Part shown: positions 26,082 through 36,896 of the stretch, in pieces
How positions within the stretch are numbered: the first letter of the stretch is position 1
How the letters are laid out: the number at the start of each line of letters is the position of its first letter
Assembly (NCBI RefSeq): GCF_006385685.1
Contig: NZ_VFRP01000011.1
Coordinates: 62,001-126,000, forward strand
Origin: Amaricoccus solimangrovi
Lineage (GTDB): Bacteria > Pseudomonadota > Alphaproteobacteria > Rhodobacterales > Rhodobacteraceae
Reading direction: 5' to 3'
DNA length: 64,000 nt
Notes under the pieces: model-generated
The model's database searches: none
The model's input: only the letters and a program-made list of their open reading frames with translations
Told to the model about the DNA's origin: nothing
Program-made: the position numbers and the translations under genes

Positions 26082-27764
26082 ATGTCGTCGACTGCGACAC
26101 TGGAAGATTTCGAAGCCCTGCTCAACGAAAGCTATGAGCTGGAGACCCCCGACGAGGGTACCGTCGTCAAGGGCACCGTCCTCGCCATCGAGGCGGGACA
26201 GGCCATCATCGACATCGGCTACAAGATGGAAGGCCGCGTCGATCTCAAGGAATTCAGCGCCGCCGGCAAGCCCGCCGAGCTGAGCCCCGGCGACACCGTC
26301 GAGGTCTATCTCGACCGCGTCGAGAACGCCCGCGGCGAAGCGGTCCTCTCCCGCGAGAAGGCCCGCCGCGAGGAGGCCTGGGACCGTCTCGAGAAGGCGG
26401 CCGCGAAGGAAGAGCGCGTCGAGGGCCAGATCTTCGGCCGCGTGAAGGGTGGCTTCACCGTCGATCTCGGCGGCGCCGTGGCCTTCCTGCCCGGCAGCCA
26501 GGTCGATGTGCGCCCGGTCCGCGACGCGGGCCCGCTCATGCACATGAACCAGCCGTTCCAGATCCTGAAGATGGATCGCCGGCGCGGCAACATCGTCGTC
26601 TCCCGCCGCGCGGTTCTCGAGGAATCCCGCGCCGAGCAGCGCGCCGAGATCGTCGCCCGGCTGCATGAGGGCGACGTGGTCGACGGCGTGGTCAAGAACA
26701 TCACCGAATACGGCGCCTTCGTCGATCTCGGCGGTGTCGACGGCCTGCTCCATGTCACCGACATGGCCTGGCGCCGCGTGAACCACCCGAGCGAGATCCT
26801 GAACATCGGCGAGACCGTCAAGGTCCAGGTGATCAAGATCAACAAGGAGACGCAGCGCATCAGCCTCGGCATGAAGCAGCTGCTCGCCGATCCGTGGGAT
26901 ACGGTCGAGGACAAGTTCCCGATCGGCTCCAAGCACCTCGGCCGCGTCACCAACATCACCGACTACGGCGCCTTCGTGGAGCTGGAGCCGGGGGTCGAGG
27001 GTCTCGTGCACGTCTCTGAGATGTCCTGGACCAAGAAGAACGTCCATCCGGGCAAGATCGTCTCCACCTCCCAGGAGGTCGAGGTTCTCGTGCTCGAGAT
27101 CGACACCGCGAAGCGCCGCGTCTCGCTTGGCCTCAAGCAGACCCAGGGCAATCCGTGGGACAACTTCGCCGCCAGCCATCCGAACGGCACCGAGGTCGAG
27201 GGCGAGATCAAGAACATCACCGAATTCGGTCTGTTCATCGGTCTCGACGGCGACATCGACGGCATGGTGCATCTCTCGGATCTCGACTGGAACCGGTCGG
27301 GCGAGGATGCGATCCAGGACTACCACAAGGGTGACGTCGTCCGCGCGGTCGTGACCGACGTCGACATCGACAAGGAGCGCATCTCGCTCTCGATCAAGGC
27401 GCTCGGCGGCGATCCCTTCGTCGACGCGACCTCGGGCGTGAAGCGGGGCGATGTCGTCACCGTCACCGTCACCGCGATCGAGGACGGCGGCATCGAGGTC
27501 GAATACGACGGGATGAAGTCCTTCATCCGCCGGTCCGACCTCTCCCGCGACCGCTCCGAGCAGCGCCCCGAGCGCTTCACCAAGGGCGACAAGGTCGACG
27601 CGCGCATCACCAACATCGACAAGGGCAGCCGCCGGCTCGGCCTGTCGATCAAGGCGCGCGAGATCGCCGAGGAGAAGGAGGCCGTGGAACAGTACGGCTC
27701 GTCCGACTCGGGCGCCTCGCTCGGCGACATCCTCGGCGCCGCGCTGAAGAAGCGCGACGGCTGA
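26082..27764 (+). CDS. rpsA: 30S ribosomal protein S1
   Basis: A 560-residue protein with six S1 RNA-binding repeats, as in other alphaproteobacteria. Examples are EGTVVKGTVLAIEAGQAIIDIG (first), GVVKNITEYGAFVDLGGVDGLLHV-type repeats in the middle, and VTVTAIEDGGIEVEYDGMKSF (last). It binds mRNA on the 30S subunit and helps start translation. The ATG follows CGGAGAA. The gene has codons strongly biased to C-ending forms, consistent with high expression, and is followed by a perfect terminator. Confidence 0.97.
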   Translation: MSSTATLEDFEALLNESYELETPDEGTVVKGTVLAIEAGQAIIDIGYKMEGRVDLKEFSAAGKPAELSPGDTVEVYLDRVENARGEAVLSREKARREEAWDRLEKAAAKEERVEGQIFGRVKGGFTVDLGGAVAFLPGSQVDVRPVRDAGPLMHMNQPFQILKMDRRRGNIVVSRRAVLEESRAEQRAEIVARLHEGDVVDGVVKNITEYGAFVDLGGVDGLLHVTDMAWRRVNHPSEILNIGETVKVQVIKINKETQRISLGMKQLLADPWDTVEDKFPIGSKHLGRVTNITDYGAFVELEPGVEGLVHVSEMSWTKKNVHPGKIVSTSQEVEVLVLEIDTAKRRVSLGLKQTQGNPWDNFAASHPNGTEVEGEIKNITEFGLFIGLDGDIDGMVHLSDLDWNRSGEDAIQDYHKGDVVRAVVTDVDIDKERISLSIKALGGDPFVDATSGVKRGDVVTVTVTAIEDGGIEVEYDGMKSFIRRSDLSRDRSEQRPERFTKGDKVDARITNIDKGSRRLGLSIKAREIAEEKEAVEQYGSSDSGASLGDILGAALKKRDG

Positions 27765-27790
27765 TCGCTTCTCGCGAACCGCATCCTGCG

Positions 27791-27819
27791 ACGGCGCCGC
27801 CTCCCAGCGGCGCCGTTTT
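27791..27819 (+). terminator. Intrinsic terminator after rpsA
   Basis: Perfect 10-bp stem ACGGCGCCGC/GCGGCGCCGT around CTCCCA, followed by TTTT. Confidence 0.93.
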
Positions 27820-27908
27820 CCTTTGCCGCGGGCCTTCATCTTCCCTGCGCCGCGCGCTAGCTTCCGCGCCGGACGGGGGCGCCGGGCGCCCCGGAAAAGG
27901 ATGGACCG

Positions 27909-28820
27909 GTGGACGCGCTCGAACGGGATTTCTACGAGGAACGGCGCCGGAAATGGCGGCGCGGGGCCTTCTGGCGCGGCTTTCTCGTCGCCGCCATCCT
28001 CGGCGCGGTGATCGCGTTCCTCGCCCTCGGCTCGGCCGATCTGCCGCATGCGCGGGTCGCGCGGTTCGACGTGACGGGCATGATCCTCGACGATCCCGAC
28101 CGCGACGAACTGCTGAGGAAGATCGCCGAGGACGACGCGACCAAGGCGCTGATCCTGCGGATCAATTCCCCCGGCGGCACCACGGCGGGATCGGAGGCGC
28201 TCTATGCCTCGGTCCGGGCGATCGCGGCGAAGAAGCCGGTGGTGGCGGTGCTCTCCGAACTCGCGGCCTCCGGCGGCTACATCGCCGCGCTCTCGGCCGA
28301 TCACATCGTCGCCCGCGGCAACACGCTGACCGGCTCGATCGGCGTCATCATGGAATATCCGGACTTCACCGAGCTGATGTCGAAGATGGGCATCGGCTAC
28401 GAGACCGTGCGCTCCTCCGAGCTCAAGGCCGAACCCTCGCCGTTCCGTCCGACCAGTCCCGCGGCCCGCGCCGAGGAGCAGGCGATGATCGAGGAGAGCT
28501 TCCGCTGGTTCCGCGGCCTCGTCGGCGCGCGGCGCGGGCTCGAGGGCGCGCGGCTCGACGCGGTGGCGACCGGGGGGGTCTTCACCGGGCGCGTCGCGCT
28601 CGGAAACGGGCTCGTGGATGAGATCGGCGGCGAGCCCGAGGCGCTGGCCTGGCTCGAATCGCGCGAAGCCGGACTTGGCGCGCTCCCGGTGGAGGAACGC
28701 GAAGTCGAGCACGACGAGACGCTGGTGGGCCGCTGGCTCGGTCTCGGGGGCGCAAGCGGCGGGATTCTCGGAGAAATATCGCGCGGGACGGGCGTGAAGC
28801 TCTATTCCCTCATGCGCTGA
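27909..28820 (+). CDS. sppA: Signal peptide peptidase SppA (S49 family)
   Basis: A 303-residue membrane-anchored serine peptidase of the short (single S49 domain) type. A single N-terminal helix (FLVAAILGAVIAFLAL) anchors it. The catalytic Ser is in LAASGGYIAAL and the Lys in SSELKAEPSPFRPTS. The NSPGGTTAGSEALY loop is typical. It degrades cleaved signal peptides as an oligomer. The start is GTG 27909 with AAAAGGA before it. It lies between rpsA and ihfB, a conserved order. Confidence 0.93.
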   Translation: MDALERDFYEERRRKWRRGAFWRGFLVAAILGAVIAFLALGSADLPHARVARFDVTGMILDDPDRDELLRKIAEDDATKALILRINSPGGTTAGSEALYASVRAIAAKKPVVAVLSELAASGGYIAALSADHIVARGNTLTGSIGVIMEYPDFTELMSKMGIGYETVRSSELKAEPSPFRPTSPAARAEEQAMIEESFRWFRGLVGARRGLEGARLDAVATGGVFTGRVALGNGLVDEIGGEPEALAWLESREAGLGALPVEEREVEHDETLVGRWLGLGGASGGILGEISRGTGVKLYSLMR

Positions 28821-28821
28821 T

Positions 28822-28862
28822 TCCTGACAGTATGCCCGCATCGGGATTTCGGTCAGGATTTC
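28822..28862 (+). terminator. Terminator between sppA and ihfB
   Basis: Outer stem TCCTGAC (28822-28828) with GTCAGGA (28852-28858), inner CCCG/CGGG hairpin, then TTTCT. Fairly convincing, with a short T run. Confidence 0.55.
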
Positions 28863-28905
28863 TGCGCCGCGCCGCTCGACCGGCGGCGGTGAACGGGATG
28901 GGGTG

Positions 28906-29187
28906 ATGATAAAGTCAGAGCTGATCCAGAAGATCGCAGAGGAAAATCCGCATCTGTTTCAGCGCGATGTCGAGCGGATCGTCAGCACGATCTTCGACGA
29001 GATCATCGACGCGATGGCGAACGGCAACCGGGTCGAACTGCGCGGCTTCGGCGCCTTCTCGGTGAAGAGGCGCGACGCGCGGCAGGGCCGCAACCCGCGC
29101 ACCGGCGACGCGGTCGACGTGGAGGAGAAGCATGTGCCCTTCTTCAAGACCGGCAAGCTGTTGCGCGACCGGCTCAATCAGCAGTAG
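28906..29187 (+). CDS. ihfB: Integration host factor subunit beta
   Basis: A 93-residue HU/IHF-fold DNA-bending protein. It shows [24 protein letters not shown] (cited by its opening) and the DNA-binding arm [22 protein letters not shown] (by its GRNPRTG core). The IHF-beta type is given by PHLFQRDVE and the C-terminal [18 protein letters not shown] 28906 matches the family start; a GTG one codon earlier is possible. It precedes lapA. Confidence 0.94.
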   Translation: MIKSELIQKIAEENPHLFQRDVERIVSTIFDEIIDAMANGNRVELRGFGAFSVKRRDARQGRNPRTGDAVDVEEKHVPFFKTGKLLRDRLNQQ

Positions 29188-29215
29188 ATAGACCCCCGCA
29201 ACTTCCGGAGCTGCC

Positions 29216-29554
29216 ATGCGCACGGTGAAGATCCTCCTCCTCGCGCTGATCCTCTTGGTCATCGTCGTCCTGTCGCTCGCCAACCGCGAGCTCGTCACGC
29301 TGAACCTCCTGCCGGAGGGCATGGCCACGCTGATGCCGGTCTCGGTTCAGGTGCCGCTCTTCCTGGTCAGCCTGCTGTCGATCCTCGTCGGCATGATCCT
29401 CGGCTACCTGCTCGAATGGCTGCGGGAGCACAAGCACCGCCGCCGCGCCTCGGAACATGCGCGCGAGGCCGCCCGGCTGAGCCGCGAAATGCACGAGCTG
29501 CGCACGTCCACCGGCAAGCCGGAGGACGAGGTCCTGGCGCTCATCAGCCGCTGA
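29216..29554 (+). CDS. LapA/DUF1049 family membrane protein
   Basis: A 112-residue protein with two N-terminal membrane helices ([16 protein letters not shown] and [18 protein letters not shown]) and a cytoplasmic coiled-coil tail rich in Arg and Glu. It matches LapA, which works with LapB in E. coli in controlling lipopolysaccharide synthesis, though no lapB is beside it. It sits between ihfB and trpF as in related genomes. Confidence 0.85.
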   Translation: MRTVKILLLALILLVIVVLSLANRELVTLNLLPEGMATLMPVSVQVPLFLVSLLSILVGMILGYLLEWLREHKHRRRASEHAREAARLSREMHELRTSTGKPEDEVLALISR

Positions 29555-29564
29555 GCCCCCGGCC

Positions 29565-30251
29565 GTGCGCGTCAAGATCTGTGGACTGCGTTCGCGCGCC
29601 GAGGTTCGGGCCGCCGTGACCGCCGGCGCCTCCTATGGCGGCCTGGTGTTCTTTCCGCGCTCGCCGCGGCACCTGCCGCTCGGGGATGCGCGCTGGATCG
29701 TCCAGGCGATGCCGGATGGCTTCACCCGCGTCGCGCTCACGGTGAACGCGTCGAACGAGAATCTCGACCGGATCGTCGAGACGATCCCGCTCGACATGCT
29801 CCAGCTCCACGGCGCCGAGACGCCCGAGCGGGTGGCGGAGATCCGGGCGCGCTACGGTCTGCCGGTGATGAAGGCGATCGGCGTCGCGGAGGAGCAGGAT
29901 CTCGCGGTCCTGCCCGATTACGCGCGCGTCGCCGACCAGATCCTGATCGACGCGCGGGCGCCGAAGGACGCGGCGCTGCCGGGCGGCAACGGGGTGAGCT
30001 TCGACTGGCGGCTGCTCTCGGGGCGGCGCTGGAGCGTGCCTTGGATGCTCGCCGGCGGGCTCACCCCCTCGAATGTCGCCGAGGCGATCCTGACCACCGG
30101 CGCCTCCCAGGTCGATGTATCCTCGGGCGTCGAGATCGCGCCCGGCTACAAGGATCCGCGGCTGATCGCCGCCTTCACCGCCGCCGCGCTCGCCGCCGGG
30201 GGCGGGGGGCCGCGCGGATCGGCTCTGGACGGTTCGGGCGTCGCCGTTTAG
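29565..30251 (+). CDS. trpF: Phosphoribosylanthranilate isomerase TrpF
   Basis: A 228-residue TIM-barrel enzyme of tryptophan synthesis. The catalytic Cys is in VKICGLRS, and the Asp is in ILIDARAP. The phosphate loop is DVSSGVE with [10 protein letters not shown]. The start is GTG 29565, ten bases after the lapA stop. It precedes trpB by 34 bases. Confidence 0.95.
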   Translation: MRVKICGLRSRAEVRAAVTAGASYGGLVFFPRSPRHLPLGDARWIVQAMPDGFTRVALTVNASNENLDRIVETIPLDMLQLHGAETPERVAEIRARYGLPVMKAIGVAEEQDLAVLPDYARVADQILIDARAPKDAALPGGNGVSFDWRLLSGRRWSVPWMLAGGLTPSNVAEAILTTGASQVDVSSGVEIAPGYKDPRLIAAFTAAALAAGGGGPRGSALDGSGVAV

Positions 30252-30285
30252 GAAGGCGCCGCACCCGAAGCGGAGGCCCGACCCC

Positions 30286-31509
<1,224 letters not shown>

Positions 31510-31667
31510 TCCTTTCCGGAGCGGCGCGGCTGCCCTAACATGCCCCGCGCGGGCGGATGGGGGATCGGCCGGCACGCCGGGCGCGGACCTCCCGCGTCCT
31601 CGCCCCCTCGCCGCGCCTTGCTGGCTCCGCGGCGGGGGTCGCCGCGCTCTCGGGGGGATTGAAAGGG

Positions 31668-32168
31668 ATGATCAGGATCGCGGCGGGCCTCATGGCCCTC
31701 TCTCTCGGCTCCGCGGCATGGGCGGCTTCGCCGCTCGACGCGGTGCTGGACCGGCTTCGGACCCAGGGCTTCACCGATTTCGAGGTGAGCCGGACCGGAG
31801 ACCAGCTCAGGATCGAGGCGAAGGACGCGACGCGCGAGCGGGAACTCGTCTACGATTCGCGCACCGGCAAGCTTCTCTCCGACGAGACCGGCATGGCCGG
31901 GGCGGGCGGGGCCGGTCACGATGACGATGATCACGGCGCCCCGGGTTCGGATGACGGCGGCCATGACGCGGACGACGATCACGGAAGCGGCCAGTCCGGC
32001 TCGGGCGGCGACGATTCGAGCCATGACTCATCGGGTGGCTCCGGCCACGACTCCTCCGATGATTCCAGCCACTCGTCGAGCAGCGGCTCCAGCCATTCCT
32101 CCGGCGACGACTCCGGCCACGAGTCCTCAAGCCACGACTCGGGTCACGACTCCGGCCACGACGACTGA
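31668..32168 (+). CDS. Exported PepSY-like protein with His/Asp/Ser-rich tail
   Basis: A 166-residue protein. The signal peptide (IRIAAGLMALSLGSAAWA) is followed by a PepSY-like domain (residues about 22-75, LDRLRTQGFTDFEVSRTGDQ...ELVYDSRTGKLLSDE). The last 85 residues are a low-complexity tail of Gly, Asp, His and Ser, with blocks such as HDDDDHG and SGHDSGHDD. The tail has about 18 His and many Asp and could bind metal ions in the periplasm. ATG 31668 follows GGGG-rich sequence; the earlier in-frame ATG gives no signal peptide. Confidence 0.82.
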   Translation: MIRIAAGLMALSLGSAAWAASPLDAVLDRLRTQGFTDFEVSRTGDQLRIEAKDATRERELVYDSRTGKLLSDETGMAGAGGAGHDDDDHGAPGSDDGGHDADDDHGSGQSGSGGDDSSHDSSGGSGHDSSDDSSHSSSSGSSHSSGDDSGHESSSHDSGHDSGHDD

Positions 32169-32283
32169 GCCGGGGCGGGCGCGGTCGGGCTTGCCTCTTG
32201 CCCGGCGCGGCGCGGCGATATAGGAGAGGCTCCTTGCGCGGCGCCGGAGGGGCGTCGCGCTCCACAGAGAGTACGTTACGTTT

Positions 32284-32616
32284 ATGGACAGCTACGAGAT
32301 CGGGGATCTGGTGATCCTCACCGCCGGGTCGATGCGCATGGCGGTCGAATCGGTCAGCGACGGCCAGATCGGCTGCGTCTGGTGCCACGAAGGCCGGATC
32401 GGCCGTGACACCTTCGACCCCCGCCTGCTGAAGAAATGGGAATTCCGCGAGGACGAGCGCCCGGCGCGGCCCGCCGGCGGCCCGGGCGGCAAGCCCTTCC
32501 GCGGCGATCGCGAAGGCGGCGGCAAGCCCTATGGCGCCCGCGACGACAAGCCGCGCGGCAAGCCCGGCTGGGACGGAAAGCCCCGCGAGAAGAAGTACTT
32601 CCGCAAGGAAGGCTGA
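32284..32616 (+). CDS. DUF2158 (YodC-like) protein with Gly/Arg/Lys-rich tail
   Basis: A 110-residue protein. The first 55 residues (YEIGDLVILTAGSMRMAVESV...CVWCHEGRIGRDTFDPRLL) match the YodC/DUF2158 fold of about 60 residues. The rest is a disordered tail of Gly, Arg, Lys, Pro and Asp ending EKKYFRKEG, which suggests nucleic-acid contact. Function of the family is unknown. A perfect intrinsic terminator follows. Confidence 0.82.
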   Translation: MDSYEIGDLVILTAGSMRMAVESVSDGQIGCVWCHEGRIGRDTFDPRLLKKWEFREDERPARPAGGPGGKPFRGDREGGGKPYGARDDKPRGKPGWDGKPREKKYFRKEG

Positions 32617-32634
32617 GAGATCGGATGAGGATCG

Positions 32635-32656
32635 GGGCGCCGCGAGGCGCCCTTTT
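32635..32656 (+). terminator. Intrinsic terminator after the DUF2158 gene
   Basis: Stem GGGCGCC/GGCGCCC (7 bp) with GCGA loop and TTTT, between convergent genes. Confidence 0.85.
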
Positions 32657-32664
32657 CCGTTGGA

Positions 32665-33348
32665 TCAGCGGAACCGCTCGGCGAGGCGGCGCAGCGCGTC
32701 CATCGGCGCGTCGGGCGCCGCTTCGCCGTCCGCCGGCGCCGGGGTGGCGAGCTTCTCCGCCGGCCGCTCCGCCTTCGGCCTCGGCGGCGCGAGGCGCGCG
32801 GCGACCGCCGTCAGGAACCGCGCCCCGTCGCTCGCCAGAAGCGGCGCCTCGGCCGCGACGGCGGCGAGCAGCGGATCGAGCCAGGCCTCGTCGGCCTTCG
32901 CGAAGTCGCCGAGCACGTAGTTGCTGACCAGGCGCTTGTCGCCCGGATGCCCGATCCCCATCCGGAGCCGCTGGAACGCCGCGCCGACATGCGCGTCGAT
33001 CGAGCGGAGCCCGTTGTGCCCCGCGTGTCCGCCGCCGGTCTTGAACCGCAGCCTGCCCGGCGCGAGGTCGAGTTCGTCATGGAGCACGATCACGTCGGCC
33101 GGCGTCAGCTTGAAGAAGCCCATCGCGGCGCGCACGCTGTCGCCCGAGAGGTTCATGAAGGTCCCGGGCTTCAGCAGCAGCGCCTTCTCCGCGCCGAGCC
33201 GGCCCTCGGAGACCAGCCCGTTGAATTTCGTCCGCCACGGCCCGAAGCCCTGGGCGTCGGCGATCGCCTCGACGGCGAGAAAGCCGATGTTGTGCCGGTT
33301 GCGCGCGTATTGCGCGCCCGGATTGCCGAGTCCCACGATCAGCTTCAT
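32665..33348 (-). CDS. pth: Peptidyl-tRNA hydrolase Pth
   Basis: A 227-residue enzyme that releases peptides from stalled peptidyl-tRNA. [19 protein letters not shown] holds the catalytic His, the Asp is in [11 protein letters not shown], and [11 protein letters not shown] is also conserved. It has an unconserved Pro/Ala/Glu-rich tail of about 40 residues. ATG 33348 ([11 protein letters not shown]) is chosen; the longer frame to 33447 has no homology to the family. It lies 118 bases after rplY, the usual partner. Confidence 0.96.
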   Translation of the reverse strand: MKLIVGLGNPGAQYARNRHNIGFLAVEAIADAQGFGPWRTKFNGLVSEGRLGAEKALLLKPGTFMNLSGDSVRAAMGFFKLTPADVIVLHDELDLAPGRLRFKTGGGHAGHNGLRSIDAHVGAAFQRLRMGIGHPGDKRLVSNYVLGDFAKADEAWLDPLLAAVAAEAPLLASDGARFLTAVAARLAPPRPKAERPAEKLATPAPADGEAAPDAPMDALRRLAERFR

Positions 33349-33385
33349 CGTTCCACCTCGGGTTCCGCCCTGGGCCCAAATGCGA

Positions 33386-33412
33386 ACGCGCCGCGAAATC
33401 TCCGCGGCGCGT
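33386..33412 (-). terminator. Hairpin between rplY and pth
   Basis: A perfect 10-bp stem ACGCGCCGCG/CGCGGCGCGT with a 7-base loop. On the minus strand it is followed by TCGCATTTG, a poor U tract, so it may only attenuate read-through to pth. Confidence 0.5.
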
Positions 33413-33466
33413 CGCTGTCTCTCGCGGTCGGCGCGGGAAACCGCCATGGATCTCCCGCCCCTGCGA

Positions 33467-34081
33467 TCAGGCTTCCGTCTCGGCCTCGGCTTCCTCGGCC
33501 TCGGCCGAGCGCAGGCCCGACGGCGCCTGGATGTTCGCGATGACGAAATCGCGGTCGGTGATGGTCGGACGGGTCCCGGCCGGCAGCTTCACGTCCGAGA
33601 TGTGGATATGCGCGTTGATCGCGAGGCCCTCGAGATCGACGGTGAGCTTCTCGGGGATGTTGCCCGCGGTCACGACGAGTTCGACCTCGTTACGCACGAT
33701 GGTCAGCACGCCGCCGCGCTTGATGCCCGGGCACTTCTCGGCGTTGATGAACTCGACCGGGATGTAGAGATTGATCCGGCTGCGCTCGGCAAGGCGCAGG
33801 AAGTCGACATGCGTCGGCAGGTCCTTGACCACGTCGCGCTGCACGGCGCGGCAGATCACGGTGTTGTCCTTGCCGTCGACCTTCACGTTCAGCAGCGTCG
33901 ACAGGAACTTGCCCGCCTTCAGCGCCTTCAGAAGCTCGTTGAACTTCACGTTGATGGTCTCGGGCTCCTGCCCGCCACCATAGATAACTCCGGGGACGAG
34001 CCCCTCGCGGCGGGCAGTGCGGGCGGCCCCCTTGCCGACCCCTGCGCGCGCCACGGCTTCGAGAACCGGTGTCTCAGCCAT
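33467..34081 (-). CDS. rplY: 50S ribosomal protein L25/general stress protein Ctc
   Basis: A 204-residue 5S-rRNA-binding protein of the long L25-TL5-Ctc type. The N-terminal L25 domain holds [22 protein letters not shown], cited by its [13 protein letters not shown] core. The C-terminal TL5 domain ends in an acidic Glu/Ala tail. The minus-strand AGGAG (34089-34093) is seven bases from ATG 34081 and one base from ATG 34087, so 34081 is preferred. It is upstream of pth. Confidence 0.95.
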   Translation of the reverse strand: MAETPVLEAVARAGVGKGAARTARREGLVPGVIYGGGQEPETINVKFNELLKALKAGKFLSTLLNVKVDGKDNTVICRAVQRDVVKDLPTHVDFLRLAERSRINLYIPVEFINAEKCPGIKRGGVLTIVRNEVELVVTAGNIPEKLTVDLEGLAINAHIHISDVKLPAGTRPTITDRDFVIANIQAPSGLRSAEAEEAEAETEA

Positions 34082-34274
34082 GTTCATGCTCCTGCAAATG
34101 GCAATGACGGCCTTCCTCCAAGGGTGTAAGGCCGCGAAGCGCGCGCATAGCCGATTTCCGCCGCGAAGGAAAGGGCGAACCGTCCGTCCCGCCGGCGGCG
34201 CCGCGCCTGCTTGACTCCGGCGCGGGGCGTCATTCTACAAGGTACCCCGTGCGACCCACTGCGAGACCCGAGCC

Positions 34275-34322
34275 ATGAAGATGATCTCCGCCGAGCCGTC
34301 GTTTGAAGGGGAAATCTCGTGA
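34275..34322 (+). CDS. Possible 15-codon leader ORF before tex
   Basis: ATG at 34275 opens [15 protein letters not shown] and stops at 34322, overlapping the tex GTG (GTGA). It has no obvious ribosome site. It may couple translation of tex or be chance. Confidence 0.2.
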   Translation: MKMISAEPSFEGEIS

Positions 34323-36682
34323 GCGCCGCCGCCGGCCCCGCGACCGAGACGCGGATCGCCCGGGCCGTCGCGGCCGAGATCGGCGCGCGGCCCGAACAGG
34401 TCACCGCCGCGGTCGCGCTGCTCGACGGGGGCGCGACCGTGCCCTTCGTCGCGCGCTACCGCAAGGAAGCGACCGGCGGGCTCGACGACACGCAGCTTCG
34501 CAACCTCGCCGACCGGCTCGCCTATCTGCGCGAACTGGAGGCGCGGCGGGCGACGATCCTCGCCTCGGTCGCGGAACAGGGCAAGCTGACCCCGGAACTC
34601 GAGGACCGGATCGCCGGGGCCGAGACCAAGGCGGTGCTCGAGGATCTCTACCTCCCCTACAAGCCGAAGCGCCGGACGCGGGCGATGATCGCGCGCGAGA
34701 AGGGGCTCGGGCCGCTCGCCGAGGCGATCCTCGCCGACCGCGCCGCGGCGCCCGCGACGCTGGCGGCGGGTTTCGTCACGGCGGAGGTCGCGGATGCGAA
34801 GGAGGCGCTCGCGGGCGCGCGCGACATCCTGACCGAGCAGCTTTCGGAGGACGCGGCCCTGCTCGGGCGGCTGCGCGGCTTTCTCGAGGCCGAGGCCGTC
34901 GTCACCGCGAAGGTCGTGGCCGGGCAGGAGGAGAAGGGCGCGAAATTCTCCGACTACTTCGCCCATTCCGAGAAATGGGCCGGCGTGCCGAGCCACCGGG
35001 CGCTCGCGATGATGCGGGGCGCGAACGAGGGCGCGCTGACGCTCGACATCGGGCCGGAACCGGAAGCGGGCGCGCCCCGCGTCGAGGCGATGATCGCCGC
35101 GGCGCTCGGCGTGCGGCCGGGCGCCGCGCCCGGCGACCTCTGGCTCGGCGAGGTGGCCCGCTGGGCCTGGCGGACGCGGCTCTCCGTCACGATGATGCTC
35201 GACCTGCTCGGCACCCTGCGCGAGCGCGCGCAGGAGGAGGCGATCCGGGTCTTCGCGCATAATCTCAAGGATCTGCTGCTGGCCGCGCCGGCCGGGGCGC
35301 GGGCGACGATGGGGCTCGATCCGGGCGTGCGCACGGGCGTGAAGGTCGCCGTGGTCGACGCGACCGGCAAGGTGCTCGCGACCGAGACCGTCTATCCGTT
35401 CCAGCCGAGGAACGACCTGCGCGGCGCGCAGGCGGCGCTCGCGCGGCTGATCCGCGCCCATGGCGTCGAACTGATCGCGATCGGCAACGGCACCGCGAGC
35501 CGGGAGACCGAGCGGATGGTCGCGGAACTTCTCTCCGACCTGCCGGCGCCGAAACCGGTCAAGGTCATTGTCTCGGAGGCGGGCGCCTCGGTCTATTCCG
35601 CCTCCGAACTCGCGTCGAAGGAACTGCCGGGGCTCGACGTCTCGCTCAGGGGCGCGGTCTCGATCGCGCGGCGGCTGCAGGATCCGCTGGCGGAACTCGT
35701 GAAGATCGAGCCGAAGGCGATCGGCGTCGGCCAGTACCAGCACGACGTCGACCAGTACAGGCTCGGCCGCTCGCTCGGCGGCGTGGTCGAGGACGCGGTG
35801 AACGCGGTCGGCGTCGATCTCAACACCGCCTCGGCGCCGCTGCTGGCCTATGTCTCCGGCCTCGGCCCGTCGCTCGCCGCGGCCATCGTCGCGCATCGCG
35901 ACGAGAACGGCGCCTTCGCGAAACGCCGCGATCTGCTGAGGGTCGCCCGACTCGGCCCCCGCGCCTTCGAGCAATGCGCGGGCTTCCTCCGGATCCGGGA
36001 CGGGGCCGAGCCGCTCGACGCCTCCGCCGTCCATCCCGAGGCCTACGACGTCGCGCGCCGGATCGTCGCCGCCTGCGGCCGCGACCTGCGCGCGGTGATG
36101 GGCGACGAGGCGCGGCTGCGCGCGCTCGACCCGGCGGATTTCGTCGACGCGGCCTTCGGCCTGCCCACCGTGCGCGACATCCTCGCCGAGCTCGCGAAGC
36201 CCGGCCGCGACCCGCGCCCCGGCTTCGTCACCGCGAGTTTCGCCGAGGGGGTGGAGGAGATCTCCGACCTCAGGCCCGGCATGCGGCTCGAGGGGACGGT
36301 GACCAATGTCGCGGCCTTCGGCGCCTTCGTCGACATCGGCGTGCATCAGGACGGACTCGTCCATGTCTCCCAGCTGGCCGACCGGTTCGTGAAGGATCCG
36401 CGCGAGGTGGTGAAGGCCGGCGACGTGGTGAAGGTGCGCGTGCTCGAGGTCGACATTCCGCGCAAGCGCATCTCGCTCACGATGCGCAGGGAGGCCGAAT
36501 CGGGCGCGCGCCCGGGCGGCCGGGACAGCCGGGAGGCGCCGGGGCCGGGCGGGCGCGGGCCGAAAGGCGGCGGCCCGAGGGGCGGCGGGCCGAAGGGCGG
36601 CGAGCGGCCGCGCGACGGTGCCCGGCGCGAGGAGACCGGATCCCTCGGAGCGGCGCTCCTCGATGCGATGAAGGGCCGCTGA
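34319..36682 (+). CDS. tex: Tex-family RNA-binding transcription accessory protein
   Basis: A 787-residue protein with the Tex architecture. The N-terminal helical domain ([22 protein letters not shown]) is followed by a YqgF-like RNase H fold ([15 protein letters not shown]), then HhH motifs ([24 protein letters not shown]) and a C-terminal S1 domain ([26 protein letters not shown]), each cited in short form. A Gly/Arg/Lys-rich tail of about 50 residues follows. The start is GTG 34319 after GAAGGGGAAA. Confidence 0.95.
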   Translation: MSAAAGPATETRIARAVAAEIGARPEQVTAAVALLDGGATVPFVARYRKEATGGLDDTQLRNLADRLAYLRELEARRATILASVAEQGKLTPELEDRIAGAETKAVLEDLYLPYKPKRRTRAMIAREKGLGPLAEAILADRAAAPATLAAGFVTAEVADAKEALAGARDILTEQLSEDAALLGRLRGFLEAEAVVTAKVVAGQEEKGAKFSDYFAHSEKWAGVPSHRALAMMRGANEGALTLDIGPEPEAGAPRVEAMIAAALGVRPGAAPGDLWLGEVARWAWRTRLSVTMMLDLLGTLRERAQEEAIRVFAHNLKDLLLAAPAGARATMGLDPGVRTGVKVAVVDATGKVLATETVYPFQPRNDLRGAQAALARLIRAHGVELIAIGNGTASRETERMVAELLSDLPAPKPVKVIVSEAGASVYSASELASKELPGLDVSLRGAVSIARRLQDPLAELVKIEPKAIGVGQYQHDVDQYRLGRSLGGVVEDAVNAVGVDLNTASAPLLAYVSGLGPSLAAAIVAHRDENGAFAKRRDLLRVARLGPRAFEQCAGFLRIRDGAEPLDASAVHPEAYDVARRIVAACGRDLRAVMGDEARLRALDPADFVDAAFGLPTVRDILAELAKPGRDPRPGFVTASFAEGVEEISDLRPGMRLEGTVTNVAAFGAFVDIGVHQDGLVHVSQLADRFVKDPREVVKAGDVVKVRVLEVDIPRKRISLTMRREAESGARPGGRDSREAPGPGGRGPKGGGPRGGGPKGGERPRDGARREETGSLGAALLDAMKGR

Positions 36683-36715
36683 GGCACGGCGATCCGGGCG
36701 GATCCTCGTCCCGAA

Positions 36716-36737
36716 CGCGGGCGCTCGGGCGCCCGCG
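36716..36737 (+). terminator. Hairpin after tex (no U tract)
   Basis: Perfect 9-bp stem CGCGGGCGC/GCGCCCGCG with TCGG loop, 33 bases past the tex stop; not followed by T. Confidence 0.42.
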
Positions 36738-36807
36738 CGTGTCGGCGCCGATCCGCCGCGCCCTCGGCCCCCACGCGAAATTTTACCCTGATGTGACGAT
36801 TCCCCGC

Positions 36808-36836
36808 TTGTGCTGAACCGGAGGCGACGCTAGGCA
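36808..36836 (+). promoter_or_regulatory. Possible efe operon promoter
   Basis: TTGTGC (36808-36813), 17 bases, TAGGCA (36831-36836). No recognisable Fur, Irr or RirA palindrome was found beside it. Confidence 0.35.
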
Positions 36837-36896
36837 CGGCAATAACCTAGTGGAAAGGTCAGGAAGTCCTGGCCCACGGGCATCGGGGGGGTCCGC

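Noticed and set aside
26079-28841. Long open frame (920 codons) on the minus strand opposite rpsA and sppA
   Set aside because: It is the antisense of S1 and SppA, with biased composition and no recognised domain.
36683-36896. Fur, Irr or RirA box before efeU
   Set aside because: An iron-controlled operator is expected for efe genes, but no palindrome like the known boxes could be identified by eye in the 214 bases.
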